A DNA stretch of 64,000 bases, taken from the NCBI GenBank assembly GCA_022709425.1, contig JAKLIW010000005.1, forward strand, positions 127,422 to 191,421, given 5' to 3'. Shown one piece after another: positions 17,970 to 28,044 of the stretch (the stretch's first letter is position 1; each line of letters opens with the position of its first letter). This DNA is from a bacterium (GTDB lineage Bacteria > UBP6 > UBA1177 > JAKLFG01). The notes beneath the pieces are model-generated. The model made no database searches and was not told where the DNA came from. It worked only from the letters and a program-made list of their open reading frames with translations. Position numbers and translations under genes: made by a program.

Positions 17970-18263
17970 ATGTCTTATCTTGCTTACGGTTATCTTGCGA
18001 AGAATTTGGATGAGGGCATGAGAAGCTTGTTAATGGATAAACCCCTACAGGGAAAAGTCAGAGGTGCGCTTGCAATGATTTCTGTTCCCGCTTACAATTG
18101 GGATGAAATGGATGATGACTTGAAGCAAAGAGTGGACGGACTTATAAATGAGATGAGCTTGGCTTTGGACAAATCAATAGATACACAATCCTACGAAAAG
18201 ATAGCATTTGAGCTACTTGACCTTTTGGTTTATGTTGAGAAAAAGTGTGCTGAATTAGCGTAA
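17970..18263 (+). CDS. Orphan hypothetical protein
   Basis: 97 residues from the ATG at 17970 (GGAGGG six bases upstream; a TTG at 17934 is a weaker alternative). Mostly alpha-helical and acidic, with no signal peptide, membrane helix or cysteine cluster apart from one Cys near the C-terminus. AT-rich like the preceding DUF1566 gene and unlike the helicase gene after it. No family recognised. The ribosome site, promoter candidate and helical periodicity support a real gene. Confidence 0.6.
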   Translation: MSYLAYGYLAKNLDEGMRSLLMDKPLQGKVRGALAMISVPAYNWDEMDDDLKQRVDGLINEMSLALDKSIDTQSYEKIAFELLDLLVYVEKKCAELA

Positions 18264-18302
18264 ATTTCCTGAGTGTAAGTTCAAGCCGTATTTCACTCGC
18301 CA

Positions 18303-20498
18303 TCAACTTTCGTAAAGATCGTCGCGCAGATCGGCGATGAAACGGCTCGGCAGGTGCAGTACGCCGCCCCAGAACGCTATTTGTGCGGGGAGCGTGAGGT
18401 ACAGCCGCCGTTTCGCCCGTGAACAGGCGACATAGAACAGCCGCCGCTCCTCTTCAATATCTTCTATCCGTTTAAGCGACCGGTCGGCCGGGAATAGGCC
18501 GTCAAGCAGATGCGGCACAAAGACGGTATGCCATTCGAGCCCTTTGGCCGAGTGGACCGTCGAGAGGACCAGCGGTTCCTCCTCGTTCTCATCGGGCGGC
18601 CGGTCATTGGTGGATAAGCGGCGCGACGGTGGTTCGAGCGCGAAGTCGGCGAGGAACTTTTCGAGCTCTTCGTAGCCGCCCGCTATCTGTTCAAGCACCT
18701 CGATGTCGCGCAGGCGCTCCTCCCAATCGGCCTCTATCTCTTTGAGGAGCGGCAGGTAGTGGCTTTTGACCACCTCAAGCTGTTGCAGGGGAGAGAGCCG
18801 CGAGTCGCGCGCCGTTTCCAGCACCGTCGCGAGCGTTTCGAGATAGGGGTGGAACTTGCGTCCCTTGAACTGTTTGAATTCCAGCCGTCCTTCGTGTTCC
18901 ATCACGCAGGCGATCACCTGTCCCGCCGTCATCCCGCCGATGCCGGGCAGAAGCGTCAGAACGCGATTCCACGCGACGGCGTCGAAGCGGTTCACGACGA
19001 TGCGCAGGTAACTTAATATGTCCTTTATATGGCGCCGCTCGACGAACTTGAGCCCGCCGTAGACGACGAATGGGATGCCGCGCCGCATGAGTTCCGCCTG
19101 TATGAAGTTGCCGTGGAAACTGGCGCGGTAGAGGACCGCGATATCGGAGAGCGGCACCTGTGACGAGAGCGCCACGATCTCGGAGACGATGAAGCCCGCC
19201 TCGCTTTCCTGATCGGCGAAGGTCTTGATGAGCGGGCGGCCCGGCGCGGTATCGTCGGAGTAGAGCCGTTTGGGGTAGCCGATGAGCGCCCCGTCGATGA
19301 CGGCGTTGGCGAGGTCGAGTATCTCCTGCGTACTGCGGTAGTTCCGCTCGAGCCGGATGATGCGGCAGTCGGGGTAGGTCTCGGGGAAGCGGAGGATGTT
19401 CTCGAAATTCGCGCCGCGGAAGGCGTAGATACTCTGTGCGTCGTCGCCGACTACCATGATGTTGCGGTCGCGCGACGCGATGAGATCGACTATCCGTTTC
19501 TGGACGATGTTGGTATCCTGAAATTCGTCCACCATGATGTGGCGCCAGCGGTCCTGCACCATGGCGAGGAATTCGGGCTGTTCCTGCAGTGCGCGGTAGA
19601 GATAATCGAGCAGATCGTCGTAGTCGAGTATCCGGTGGGCCGTCTTGAATTTGGCGTACATCTCGGCGATGAGGGCGATATCGCCGGTGAATTCGCGCAG
19701 GGCGGGTGAAAAGCGGTCTATCGTCTCGGCGAGCGGCAGATCGAGGTTCCGCGACCGCGAAAGCGTCTCGGAGATGGGCCCTTTGCGCGGGAATTTGCGG
19801 TCCTTCTTGTCGAGTTTCAGTTCGCGCCGGATGAGATCGACGATATCCTCGGCATCGGACTGGTCGGCGATGGTGAAGGCGGGCGGCGCGCCGGTGAGCG
19901 TGCCGTAGCGGCGCAAGAGAAAACTCGCGAAACTGTGGAAGGTCCCGGCGGTGATGCGGCTCCCTTCGCCGCGGCCGACGAGCGACACGGCGCGGCGCGA
20001 CATCTCCTGCGCCGCCTTGCGGGTGAAGGTGAGGAGCAGTATCGATTCGGGTTCGACGCCGTTCTCGATGAGCCACGCGGTGCGGTGGACGAGCGTCCGC
20101 GTCTTGCCGCTCCCCGCGCCGGCGATGACCAGCACCGGGCCGCCGGAATAGGTCGCGGCGAGGAACTGCGACGGGTTGAGGAGGTCGCGGTAGCGCCGCA
20201 TGATCTCGGTATCGGCCGCGGGGGCATCGGCATCGGTCAGGATGCGTGTCCCGATGGATGCGGCCAGTTCCTGCAGGCGGCGTATCCGTTCTTCGGTGTC
20301 GGGCGGCATGGGGGGCGTGGCGTAGCGGCGGGGCGTCGCGGGGGTGTGTCGTCGTTCGGCCGGCGCGATGAAGGCCGATTCAAAATCGACCGCGAGATCG
20401 GCCTCATATTCGGCGGGCAGTTCGGCGTGTTTGCTTTTTTTACGCGGCGGTGTCTCAGGGGAGAAATCTTCGTCCAGCGGGACATACCGGCGGATCAT
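18303..20498 (-). CDS. UvrD/PcrA-type superfamily 1 DNA helicase
   Basis: 731 residues. Walker A GAGSGKT (about 128-134), motif II DEFQDTN (about 322-328), motif [17 protein letters not shown], motif [11 protein letters not shown], motif [14 protein letters not shown] and motif [20 protein letters not shown] appear in order. It is a 3'-5' helicase for repair or replication restart. The N-terminal 90 residues are charged and unusual ([19 protein letters not shown]), with no known domain. It starts three bases after the stop of the upstream AraC gene, so the two are co-transcribed. Confidence 0.93.
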   Translation of the reverse strand: MIRRYVPLDEDFSPETPPRKKSKHAELPAEYEADLAVDFESAFIAPAERRHTPATPRRYATPPMPPDTEERIRRLQELAASIGTRILTDADAPAADTEIMRRYRDLLNPSQFLAATYSGGPVLVIAGAGSGKTRTLVHRTAWLIENGVEPESILLLTFTRKAAQEMSRRAVSLVGRGEGSRITAGTFHSFASFLLRRYGTLTGAPPAFTIADQSDAEDIVDLIRRELKLDKKDRKFPRKGPISETLSRSRNLDLPLAETIDRFSPALREFTGDIALIAEMYAKFKTAHRILDYDDLLDYLYRALQEQPEFLAMVQDRWRHIMVDEFQDTNIVQKRIVDLIASRDRNIMVVGDDAQSIYAFRGANFENILRFPETYPDCRIIRLERNYRSTQEILDLANAVIDGALIGYPKRLYSDDTAPGRPLIKTFADQESEAGFIVSEIVALSSQVPLSDIAVLYRASFHGNFIQAELMRRGIPFVVYGGLKFVERRHIKDILSYLRIVVNRFDAVAWNRVLTLLPGIGGMTAGQVIACVMEHEGRLEFKQFKGRKFHPYLETLATVLETARDSRLSPLQQLEVVKSHYLPLLKEIEADWEERLRDIEVLEQIAGGYEELEKFLADFALEPPSRRLSTNDRPPDENEEEPLVLSTVHSAKGLEWHTVFVPHLLDGLFPADRSLKRIEDIEEERRLFYVACSRAKRRLYLTLPAQIAFWGGVLHLPSRFIADLRDDLYES

Positions 20499-20501
20499 GC
20501 G

Positions 20502-21677
20502 TCAACCGTTCTTCGCGGCGGAGCGCTTGAATTCGCTCGGGGTGACGCCGGTCTGTTTGCGGAAGTAGGTGTTGAAGGCCGACTTGGAGTTGAAGCCCGA
20601 CTCGTAGGCGACGGCGAGGATATTCTCGGCCGCCGGGCCGCCCTGCGCGAGTATCTGTTTGGCGTATTCGATGCGGTAGCCGTTGACGAAGGCGTAGAAA
20701 TTCTGCCCCACCAGCCCGTTGATGACCTGCGAGAGGTGGTGGGCTGGCGCGTTGAGTCGTTTGGCGAGTTGCGGCAGGGTGAGGAGCGGATCCTTGTAGG
20801 GGCGTTCGGCATCCATGTAGGCGAGGAGCCGCTTTTTGTACTCCTCGGCGAGCGCCGGGTCGATGCGCGTCTTCTGGTACTTCGCGTTGGTGTCGTCCGT
20901 CTGGTCGGCAGGCGCCGGTTCAAGCAGCGTCTCGATGTCGACCGCCGAGCGCCAGAGCCCCGGCGTCCGGATGATCTGTATCCCGGCGGTCACGGCGAAC
21001 CCGATCAGAAGGATAAAGTAGCCGGAAGGCGGTTCGATGCGGATAAAGCCGGGCCTGAAGAAGAAATAGGTCAGGAAGGTACCCAGCAGCGCGAGGAATT
21101 GGGCGGCCGGGAAGAGGAGCAGGAGCCGGAACCACGACAGTTCGTAGCGCTCGATATCGGAGAAGAATTCGCGGATGAGCCGCTCGTGGCGGCCGACCGC
21201 GACGAAGGCGGCGACGAGGTAGCAGAGGAGCACCAGCATCTTCGCGGCGAAAAGGAACGCCGGGGTCGGTTCGATGGAGGCGACGCCGGGGATGAACTGT
21301 TCCTGCAGAAATATCTTGGTCGCCGGGCTTTTGAGATGGAACCCGATCATGATGAACAGATGCGCGCCGAACGGTATCAGATGGAGCAGATGTCCCGGGC
21401 GCAGACGGCGGATCGTGCCGGTCGCCGCACCGGCCAGCAGGTAGAGCGCCGGGCCGTAGAAGAGCGGGAGCGACCGGTCGAGGCCGAGCAGATAGGGGAA
21501 GGTGCGGTAGAGCCCGGCAACGAGATGACCGCGCAGGAACAGGTCGAAGGCCATGATGAGGAGCGTCAGCGCGAGCATCCCTTCGCCGTGGCTCCGTTCA
21601 CGCTTAACGGCCAGAGCGATCGAGAGGAAGAGCGCTATCGCGGCGCCCGAAAAAAGTATCGCGATCCACAGGCCCAT
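20502..21677 (-). CDS. AraC-family regulator with N-terminal membrane sensor
   Basis: 391 residues from the ATG at 21677 (GGGAG upstream; longer open frame rejected because it crosses the -10 box). Seven or so membrane helices (residues 1-240), then an AraC-type double helix-turn-helix (about 285-385; [61 protein letters not shown]). The signal is unknown. Its gene has a strong promoter divergent from pepT, and the UvrD-like helicase follows it directly. The target could be either transcript. Confidence 0.9.
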   Translation of the reverse strand: MGLWIAILFSGAAIALFLSIALAVKRERSHGEGMLALTLLIMAFDLFLRGHLVAGLYRTFPYLLGLDRSLPLFYGPALYLLAGAATGTIRRLRPGHLLHLIPFGAHLFIMIGFHLKSPATKIFLQEQFIPGVASIEPTPAFLFAAKMLVLLCYLVAAFVAVGRHERLIREFFSDIERYELSWFRLLLLFPAAQFLALLGTFLTYFFFRPGFIRIEPPSGYFILLIGFAVTAGIQIIRTPGLWRSAVDIETLLEPAPADQTDDTNAKYQKTRIDPALAEEYKKRLLAYMDAERPYKDPLLTLPQLAKRLNAPAHHLSQVINGLVGQNFYAFVNGYRIEYAKQILAQGGPAAENILAVAYESGFNSKSAFNTYFRKQTGVTPSEFKRSAAKNG

Positions 21678-21708
21678 CGTCGCTCCCGATGCCGAAAGAT
21701 GACGATCG

Positions 21709-21736
21709 ATTATAGCGCGGCGGCGCAGGGAGTCAA
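21709..21736 (-). promoter_or_regulatory. Promoter of the AraC-helicase operon
   Basis: Minus strand TTGACT (21736-21731), 16-base spacer, perfect TATAAT (21714-21709). Confidence 0.8.
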
Positions 21737-21749
21737 CAGCGCGGGCTTC

Positions 21750-21778
21750 TTGACTTCGGCGCGGCGCTTTGTTAGTGT
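21750..21778 (+). promoter_or_regulatory. Promoter of pepT
   Basis: TTGACT (21750-21755), 17-base spacer, TAGTGT (21773-21778), 37 bases before the ATG. Back to back with the AraC promoter, 13 bases between the -35 boxes. Confidence 0.6.
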
Positions 21779-21815
21779 ACGGACGGCAAGGAGAACAACC
21801 GCAACGGAGGCCACC

Positions 21816-23045
21816 ATGCATCAGGGCGTGACTGAGAAGTTCCTGCGTTATGTCGCCGTCGACACCCAGTCGGACGAGAATTCGGAGAGTTCGCCGTCAT
21901 CGGCAAAACAGCTCGACCTCGCCAAACTTCTGGTGAAGGAGTTGAAGGCGCTCGGGCTCAAGAATGTGTCGCTCGACAAGTACGGCTATGTGATGGCCGA
22001 ATTGCCGTCCAACATCAAGAAAAAGGTCCCGGCCCTCGGCTTCATCGCCCACATGGACACCAGCCCCGATATGTCGGGCGCGAACATCAAACCGCGTATC
22101 ATCAAGAACTACGATGGCAAGGATGTCGTGCTGGACAAGAAGAAGAACATCGTCATCTCGACCGCCGAGTTCCCCGAGATAAAGCAGTACAAGGGGCAGA
22201 CGCTTATCACCACCGACGGCTCGACCCTGCTGGGGGCCGACGACAAGGCGGGGATCGCCGAGATCATGACGGCGGTCGAATATCTGGTCAAGCATCCCGA
22301 AGTCAAGCATGGCCCGATAAAGATCGGCTTCACCCCCGACGAGGAGGTCGGTCGGGGCGTGGATAACTTCGACGTCAAAAAATTCGGCGCCGATTTCGCC
22401 TACACGATGGACGGCGGCGCGGTGGGGGAACTCGAGTACGAGAACTTCAACGCGGCGATGGCATCCATCACGATACAGGGCCGCAACATCCATCCCGGCT
22501 ACGCGAAGGACCGGATGAAGAACGCCATCCTCATCGGCATGGAACTCAACGACCTCCTGCCGGTCGATCAGCGGCCCGAATTCACCGTCGGCTACGAGGG
22601 CTTCTACCACATCATGAAGTTCGAAGGCTCGGTCGAGAAGGCGTCGATGAAATACATCATCCGCGACCACGACCGCGCCAAGATCGGCAAGAAGAAGGAA
22701 TTCATCACCCGCGCCGTCGATTTCATCAACAAGAAATACGGCGTCGGCACCGTCACGCTCGAACTCAAGGACCAGTACTTCAATATGCGCGAAAAGGTTG
22801 AGCCGGTGTTCCACATCGTCGAGACGGCCAAGAAGGCGATGGAACTCTGCGGCGTCGAACCGTTGGTGGTGCCGATACGCGGCGGTACCGACGGTTCGCG
22901 GCTTTCCTACATGGGCCTGCCGTGTCCCAACATCTTCGCGGGCGGCCATAACTTCCACGGGAAACTGGAGTATGTCGCGGTCGAATCGATGGAGAAGGCG
23001 ACGGCGGTCATCCTGAAGATCATCGAGTTGTACGCCGCAAAGTAG
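21816..23045 (+). CDS. pepT: Peptidase T (tripeptide aminopeptidase)
   Basis: 409 residues, the usual PepT length, ATG with CGGAGG upstream. M20-family metal and catalytic residues are visible: HMDTSPD (H79, D81), [25 protein letters not shown] and C-terminal [10 protein letters not shown]. It releases the N-terminal residue of tripeptides in the cytoplasm with two zinc ions. The frame stays open for about 1.9 kb upstream, but that is antisense to the AraC and helicase genes and is a GC-rich artefact. Divergent from the AraC gene. Confidence 0.96.
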   Translation: MHQGVTEKFLRYVAVDTQSDENSESSPSSAKQLDLAKLLVKELKALGLKNVSLDKYGYVMAELPSNIKKKVPALGFIAHMDTSPDMSGANIKPRIIKNYDGKDVVLDKKKNIVISTAEFPEIKQYKGQTLITTDGSTLLGADDKAGIAEIMTAVEYLVKHPEVKHGPIKIGFTPDEEVGRGVDNFDVKKFGADFAYTMDGGAVGELEYENFNAAMASITIQGRNIHPGYAKDRMKNAILIGMELNDLLPVDQRPEFTVGYEGFYHIMKFEGSVEKASMKYIIRDHDRAKIGKKKEFITRAVDFINKKYGVGTVTLELKDQYFNMREKVEPVFHIVETAKKAMELCGVEPLVVPIRGGTDGSRLSYMGLPCPNIFAGGHNFHGKLEYVAVESMEKATAVILKIIELYAAK

Positions 23046-23057
23046 TCCGCCTGAGGT

Positions 23058-24002
23058 TTATTCCGGAAGCATCTCAACTTTGCCGACAATTCTCTTATCG
23101 GAACTCTTCCCGATAAGAAAAAGCCGGCGTGTGTTGCCGTCATGCGCGAAAAGCATGTCGTCGATATCGGGATAGGAACGCTCTTCGGCGAAACCGAGTC
23201 CCTTCTGCAACGATAATTGACCGCTCTGGAAAAGAAGAAGAGATCCGGAAGCGCTGTCAAAGTAGGTCCGTACGATACCGTCGCCGCGCGGTGTGAAGCC
23301 GGTCAGCGGGTGCATGATCCGTTCCCTCGGATCGAAGCGGTACAGATATATCTGAAGAAGGGTGAGTCGGGGCAAACGCAGTAGCGTCCGTTCCGCTTCT
23401 CCCGAATAGAGAAAGGTGGTAAGATGCGGCGCGACGTCGTTTCCCGTACAGAAGAGGCCGACCGGTTTTTCGATAACGCTGCCGCCGAAGGTGTCCTCGT
23501 CCCGTTCGCTGGTAAGAAAATAATTCTCCCATTCCTTCAGCGCGGTCGTTCCGCGGCTCACGATATACTGGCGTGCCGACGAACGGTCGTAACGCCCTTG
23601 ATGCAGTATCCAGACGGTGCCGTTGTCGGTCATGCAGAGGGCCGATATCTCATCGGCGGCAAAGGTGTGGGTCGCCGCTTCCTGCAGTTCGTCGCCGTCG
23701 TGATAAAGGGTGAGACGCATACCGTCGCCCGACAGCGATTTCGCCGCGAGCAGATCGAGTTTTTCGTTGTAGTTAAGCGGGGTCGATCCGGTGCGCATCC
23801 CGCGCAGTTCGGTGATATCTTTGCCGGTGAAGCGGTACCAGCGCGGCCGATCCTCTTCGCTTTCGACGCGTAGAAATTGTTCCGACTGGGCCATGACGGA
23901 GCAGTCGTTCACTACGCAAAGCGCTTTTTCTCCGGTGCAGGAAAGCAGGCTTGTGAAGAAAAAGAATAAAATGAAATAACGGGAGAGGCGGGAGAGAAGC
24001 AC
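23058..24002 (-). CDS. Lipoprotein of unknown function
   Basis: 314 residues, GTG start 10 bases after the upstream stop. Signal peptide with lipobox LLSC (Cys 22), followed by a beta-rich protein with repeated short strands (for example WYRFTGKDITELRG, GTVWILHQGRYD) that suggests a propeller-like fold. No family recognised. Probably anchored in an envelope membrane and made with the preceding coiled-coil protein. Convergent to pepT. Confidence 0.7.
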   Translation of the reverse strand: MLLSRLSRYFILFFFFTSLLSCTGEKALCVVNDCSVMAQSEQFLRVESEEDRPRWYRFTGKDITELRGMRTGSTPLNYNEKLDLLAAKSLSGDGMRLTLYHDGDELQEAATHTFAADEISALCMTDNGTVWILHQGRYDRSSARQYIVSRGTTALKEWENYFLTSERDEDTFGGSVIEKPVGLFCTGNDVAPHLTTFLYSGEAERTLLRLPRLTLLQIYLYRFDPRERIMHPLTGFTPRGDGIVRTYFDSASGSLLLFQSGQLSLQKGLGFAEERSYPDIDDMLFAHDGNTRRLFLIGKSSDKRIVGKVEMLPE

Positions 24003-24012
24003 GGGGTGCTTC

Positions 24013-25374
24013 TTAGTATTCCATCGACTTGAGTTCTACTTCCGCCTGTTTGTAGTATTCGTGCTCGGCGGTGACGAGTTTCAGTATGGAGCGGAAGAGA
24101 TCTTTCGCTTTGGTCGGGTTGAAGTTCTTCATGACCTTGGCCTTGTCGAAGAGCTTCTTGACGGTTGCGTCCTTGCCGTCATTCCACTGTTTACATTCTT
24201 TCTTGTCGGGATCCTTCTGGAGACATTTCTCGTAGTTCTCGTTGGCGACGACGTAGTTGTCCTTCTTTTCCATGTCGAGCGCCTTGGCGTAATAGCCGAT
24301 CGCGTAGATGCTGTCGATACGTTGCGAGAACTCGGTGCCGCCCGAGACGATCTCTTGATCGAGCGCCTTGGCCGCCTCGAGGTTGTCGAGGATGAGGCTG
24401 TAGTTGAGCAGGTTGACCCCTTCAAGGATCTTATCGCGCACCTTGTTGAAATTGAGCAATTGACTCTTGAGCGCGAGAACCTTGGCATCTTCTTCGCACT
24501 CGCACTTGAGCTGACTGACCTTCACGATCGCCTGTATCGCTTCGTTGTATTTACCGTCGGCGCACATTTTGAGGACCAGTTCGCGGGCCTTTTCAAGTTT
24601 GCCCTGATTCTTTTCCAGTTGGTCGCGCTTGCGGGCGTTGCTCTCTTCACGCTCTTTCTCCCGGCGTTCGCGCTCCTCCTCAAGGCGGGCCCGTTCCCGC
24701 TCCTCTTCTTCGCGTTTCTTTTCTTCGGCCAGCCGGCGTTTTCGCTCGGCCGCCTCACGTTTCTGTTCGAGCTCTTCTTCGCGCTGGCGCTTTTCTTCGG
24801 CCAGCCGTTCACGCCGCTCTTCGGCTTCGCGTTCCTTGCGAGCGAGTTCTTCTTCGCGTTTTTTGCGTTCCGACATCTTCGCGTCGCCGCCGTCGTCGTC
24901 GCTGTCGTCATCGCCGCCCGACTTGGTTATCTTCTTGGCGATGGGGCCGAAGGCTCCCTTGACCAATTTCTTGTAAAGCTTGCCGGCGGTCAGATCGTCC
25001 ACCGAACCGAATGACTGTTTCTCGTCGGCGACATTCGATTCTCCGTCGATATCGATGACCACGAGCCGGACCAGCACCTCATCGTCCTCTTCCTTGATAA
25101 GGAACAGGGCCGCATAGTCGAAATCGGCGTCGCCCGCTTCCTCATACCAGCAATCGGCCTTGCTGCCGCACTTCTTAAGTTTGTCGATTAGTTTCGATTT
25201 TACATCGCTGTAAGAGACATAGTCAAATTTCTTTTTGAAAATAGTCTCTATCTCTTTGGATATCTTTCGTTCGCTTCCCACATCCTTAATGATCGGTTCC
25301 ATGAGAAGTATCTTCTTCCCGAACAGCGGTAAGGTGAAGAGTACGCACAGCCCGACGATCAATAGCCTTTTCAC
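24013..25374 (-). CDS. Secreted coiled-coil protein of unknown function
   Basis: 453 residues, GTG with AGGAGGAG upstream. Signal peptide (MKRLLIVGLCVLFTLPLFG), an N-terminal domain (about 20-150) resembling CsgG/TolB-like stress-sensor folds (KILLMEPIIKDV, DFDYAALFLI), a 120-residue Arg/Glu-rich coiled coil (about 165-285) and a helical TPR-like C-terminus (about 290-450; NYVVANENYEKCLQKDP). First gene of a pair with the lipoprotein downstream. No catalytic motif. A structural or scaffolding role in the periplasm is inferred. Confidence 0.7.
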   Translation of the reverse strand: MKRLLIVGLCVLFTLPLFGKKILLMEPIIKDVGSERKISKEIETIFKKKFDYVSYSDVKSKLIDKLKKCGSKADCWYEEAGDADFDYAALFLIKEEDDEVLVRLVVIDIDGESNVADEKQSFGSVDDLTAGKLYKKLVKGAFGPIAKKITKSGGDDDSDDDGGDAKMSERKKREEELARKEREAEERRERLAEEKRQREEELEQKREAAERKRRLAEEKKREEEERERARLEEERERREKEREESNARKRDQLEKNQGKLEKARELVLKMCADGKYNEAIQAIVKVSQLKCECEEDAKVLALKSQLLNFNKVRDKILEGVNLLNYSLILDNLEAAKALDQEIVSGGTEFSQRIDSIYAIGYYAKALDMEKKDNYVVANENYEKCLQKDPDKKECKQWNDGKDATVKKLFDKAKVMKNFNPTKAKDLFRSILKLVTAEHEYYKQAEVELKSMEY

Positions 25375-25428
25375 AGCCGCTCCTCCTGAGAGAGTCTTAA
25401 CAAAATGTCACGACCATTAAATACAGAA

Positions 25429-25929
25429 TTATTCTTTTTTCAAGTTTTTATTGCGTATCGGGGGTGATTTCTGACTCGTCGTCCCGCAGTTCCAGATCGC
25501 CAGACGGTCGCCATCCTTTTTCATTATGCCGCGACAAGGGTATTCGGCGGTCTCGATCCGCACGGCGTCGACAACGAGCCAATCGCCATCTTCGCGAAAG
25601 ATGAAGCGGGCGTCGGCGACCGGCGTGTCGCCGATCCGGACCGGTTCCAGAGCACGCAGTTCGTTCGCTTCGATGCGCACGGCGATACTCTGGGGAAGTG
25701 GGGATTTGATGGGTTCGGGCACCGGGGTGTCCGGCACATCGCCGCCGAAAAGTGCGATGAGCGACGAAAAGGTCGTCCGGTCGTCCTTTTCGATCGTTAT
25801 CGCGGTACGTGCCGCCTCATTGCGCAGATGAAAGAAATAGAACACCGCCAGTATAGTCAGAAGCACCAATACAAAAAATAATGCGCGCGGCCGGTCGCCA
25901 GCCATCTCGGGAATATCCCCCGTAGGCAT
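25429..25929 (-). CDS. Single-pass membrane protein, hypothetical
   Basis: 166 residues. One N-terminal membrane helix (about 16-34, ALFFVLVLLTILAVFYFF), then a periplasmic beta-rich domain (about 75-155) with two cysteines (YPCRG, WNCGT) that may pair. The ATG at 25929 has no good ribosome site; an in-frame ATG at 25905 has a GGGGG stretch upstream and may be the real start. No family recognised. Confidence 0.55.
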   Translation of the reverse strand: MPTGDIPEMAGDRPRALFFVLVLLTILAVFYFFHLRNEAARTAITIEKDDRTTFSSLIALFGGDVPDTPVPEPIKSPLPQSIAVRIEANELRALEPVRIGDTPVADARFIFREDGDWLVVDAVRIETAEYPCRGIMKKDGDRLAIWNCGTTSQKSPPIRNKNLKKE

Positions 25930-25946
25930 CTATCCAGTACCCGGGA

Positions 25947-25975
25947 TAAATAACAGAGAACGATGCGAAAGTCAA
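25947..25975 (-). promoter_or_regulatory. Possible promoter of the 25.9 kb membrane-protein gene
   Basis: Minus strand TTGACT (25975-25970), 17-base spacer, TATTTA (25952-25947). Divergent from the promoter of the YfgM-like gene. Confidence 0.4.
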
Positions 25976-26007
25976 CGGCGCACCCCCTTTTCAGTTCTCA
26001 TAAATTG

Positions 26008-26036
26008 TTGACATTGTCAGTCCTTATCATTATAAA
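26008..26036 (+). promoter_or_regulatory. Promoter of the YfgM-like/BamB-like operon
   Basis: TTGACA (26008-26013), 17-base spacer, TATAAA (26031-26036), 48 bases before the start codon. Confidence 0.75.
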
Positions 26037-26084
26037 GGTCTCCGCTTGTTGCGATAAACGATTCCTGTGATTAGGAGGTTCCCG

Positions 26085-26846
26085 ATGTCGTATCTGAAGA
26101 CGCGCGGTTTCCGGGCGCCGAAACCCGAGAAGGAGACCGAGAAGAATTTCGCCGAAAAGGATGCATTTCAGGAAGGCGGCCAGAAAATGATGGATCAGCT
26201 GGCCAACCATCCCTACTTCATCATCGGTTCGGTCGCCGGGGTCATCGGTGCGGTGGTCATCGCGATACTGATATCCAACTGGGTTTCCGATTCGCGTAAT
26301 GCCAAGGCGGCCCCCTTCGTGCAGGCATTGGCGCTGTGGGAAGGCGACCAAGATAAAAAAGAGGCGCCGGTTGCCGATGAGACGGGCCGGATGAAGCAGG
26401 CGCTCGCGAAGTTCGACGAGGCGTCGACCGTGCTCAAGGGTTCCTTTTTGGGCGATGTGTCGCTGTTCTACAAGGCCAAGGCGCACTACCGGCTCAAGGA
26501 GTTCGATACGGCGATAACCCTGTTCAAGCAGTTGCAGACCGCCTCCAAGATACCCGAACAGATACGCTACGGCGCCTACGAAGGCGAGGCCTACTGCCAT
26601 CTCGACCGCAACGATCCTGCCGAGGCGATCAAAGTGTGGGAGCGTTACTACGCGATCAAGGATGCGAAGCTCTACAAGGATTTCGCCCTCTACTATATCG
26701 GCACCGCGTACGACCGCATGAACGACGCGGCCAAGGCGGTCGAATATTTCAAAAAGCTCAAGGCTGAGTTCCCCGAAAGTCCGCTCGCCTCCAAGATCGC
26801 CGACCGGCTCCCTGAAGAGCAGTCCGAAGCGAAGAAAGCGTCGTAA
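26085..26846 (+). CDS. YfgM-like single-TM tetratricopeptide protein
   Basis: 253 residues from the ATG at 26085 (TTAGGAGG upstream). A cytoplasmic N-terminus, one membrane helix (about 44-66, YFIIGSVAGVIGAVVIAILI) and periplasmic TPR-like repeats (about 105-240; LFYKAKAHYRLKEFDTAITLFKQL, YYIGTAYDRMNDAAKAVEYFKKL). The layout is that of YfgM, an ancillary SecYEG-associated protein. The next gene is a BamB-like propeller 10 bases downstream, the same order as yfgM-bamB in enterobacteria, which supports the call. Sequence identity is probably low. Confidence 0.7.
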   Translation: MSYLKTRGFRAPKPEKETEKNFAEKDAFQEGGQKMMDQLANHPYFIIGSVAGVIGAVVIAILISNWVSDSRNAKAAPFVQALALWEGDQDKKEAPVADETGRMKQALAKFDEASTVLKGSFLGDVSLFYKAKAHYRLKEFDTAITLFKQLQTASKIPEQIRYGAYEGEAYCHLDRNDPAEAIKVWERYYAIKDAKLYKDFALYYIGTAYDRMNDAAKAVEYFKKLKAEFPESPLASKIADRLPEEQSEAKKAS

Positions 26847-26856
26847 CGGCTAGTTG

Positions 26857-28032
26857 ATGAAAAAAAGCCTACTCCTCATAGTGTTAGCCCTGCTGTGGTG
26901 TACTCCTGCGGCGGCCGATGAACTGCTCCTCAACTGGGCGGTGCCGCTGAAAAAAGAGTTCGCCAGCATAAAGAAACGTGAATATGCCGGGCTGTTGTAT
27001 CAAGAGGGCCATATCTACGCGGCGCTGCGCAACGGGCGGTTGATCGTATTCGATCGCGCCGGTCGCAAAAAGGGTGAACGCCGTTTCAGCGGCGAGTTCC
27101 TGATCCCGCCGGTGGCGACCGAGGGCGGCATCATCGTTTGTGAGTCGAATATCGTCCGTTCGCTGAAACCCGACCTGACCGAGCAATGGCAGGTCACCGG
27201 CAAATCCCCGGTGGTCGCGTTGCCGCTTCTGCGGCCGGAGGGGCTCTATCTGCAGTTCTCCGAGAACAGCATCTATCTGGTCGATCCGTCTGACGGCGCC
27301 ATCCGGGCGAACTATACCTTCTACGGCGAGAACCCGCTTTCTTACGCCATGCTGGGCCGTCCGGTGGTCTACGAGGACAAGACCGCCTTCGGTTTCTCGA
27401 ACGGTCAGATCATCTTTTTCCTGCATAAAAAGGAGGCGGCCAGCGGTGCTGAGGAGTTGCTTCCTTATTACAAGTATCAGACGGGCGATACCCGGGCCCT
27501 ACTCGATAAGAAGGAGTTCTACGATATCTTCTCGCTTCTGCTGGGCGCCGAGGGGACGTTGCTCTTCTCCAACGGCGAAACGGGGGGCGTGGTGCGGGTC
27601 ACCGACGGATCGGTCACCAAGAGGGCTGAACTGCGCAACCTGCTGCTCGCCGAACTTGCCGATGGGAATGTCGTCGGCTACGGTGAGGGGGGCGCTCTGC
27701 TTTTAGCAAAGGACGGCACGGTGTTGCGCCGATTGTTCGCCAGCGATTCGTTCGTCAGCGGATATCTCCCGATGGGCGATCGCGCCGTTTTCACTGAAAC
27801 GGGCGGGGCGGTGTCGGTGTGGGATGGGCAACTTACCGAGAAGATGGCGGGAACCATCATTCCGCAGGGTGTTTCGAGCGGCGCGGTCCGGGGCGAGGGT
27901 GCTTTTTATGTGCTTTCGGACATGGGGGTGCTCTACTCGTTCAGTGTCGTAAAAAACCCGAAGGTGCAAAAAATACTTGAAAAAATAAAAAAAGACGATA
28001 TGAAAGACGGCAGTTCACGGATCAGTGAGTAA
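26857..28032 (+). CDS. Secreted PQQ-like beta-propeller (BamB-like)
   Basis: 391 residues from the ATG at 26857 (a TTG one codon earlier is unlikely). Signal peptide MKKSLLLIVLALLWCTPAAA; the Cys inside it is not in a good lipobox. Seven or eight repeats follow (patterns such as YLVDPSDGAIRANY, GRLIVFDRAGRK, VSVWDGQL), typical of PQQ-type propellers. In the context of a YfgM-like gene this is plausibly the BamB component of the outer-membrane barrel assembly machine, but BamB-specific residues cannot be checked by eye. Confidence 0.7.
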   Translation: MKKSLLLIVLALLWCTPAAADELLLNWAVPLKKEFASIKKREYAGLLYQEGHIYAALRNGRLIVFDRAGRKKGERRFSGEFLIPPVATEGGIIVCESNIVRSLKPDLTEQWQVTGKSPVVALPLLRPEGLYLQFSENSIYLVDPSDGAIRANYTFYGENPLSYAMLGRPVVYEDKTAFGFSNGQIIFFLHKKEAASGAEELLPYYKYQTGDTRALLDKKEFYDIFSLLLGAEGTLLFSNGETGGVVRVTDGSVTKRAELRNLLLAELADGNVVGYGEGGALLLAKDGTVLRRLFASDSFVSGYLPMGDRAVFTETGGAVSVWDGQLTEKMAGTIIPQGVSSGAVRGEGAFYVLSDMGVLYSFSVVKNPKVQKILEKIKKDDMKDGSSRISE

Positions 28033-28044
28033 CTGGAGGAGTGG

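Noticed and set aside
19935..21815. Long plus-strand open frame extending pepT upstream to over 1000 residues
   Set aside because: It is antisense to the helicase and AraC genes, has low-complexity translation, and lies before the pepT promoter and ribosome site.
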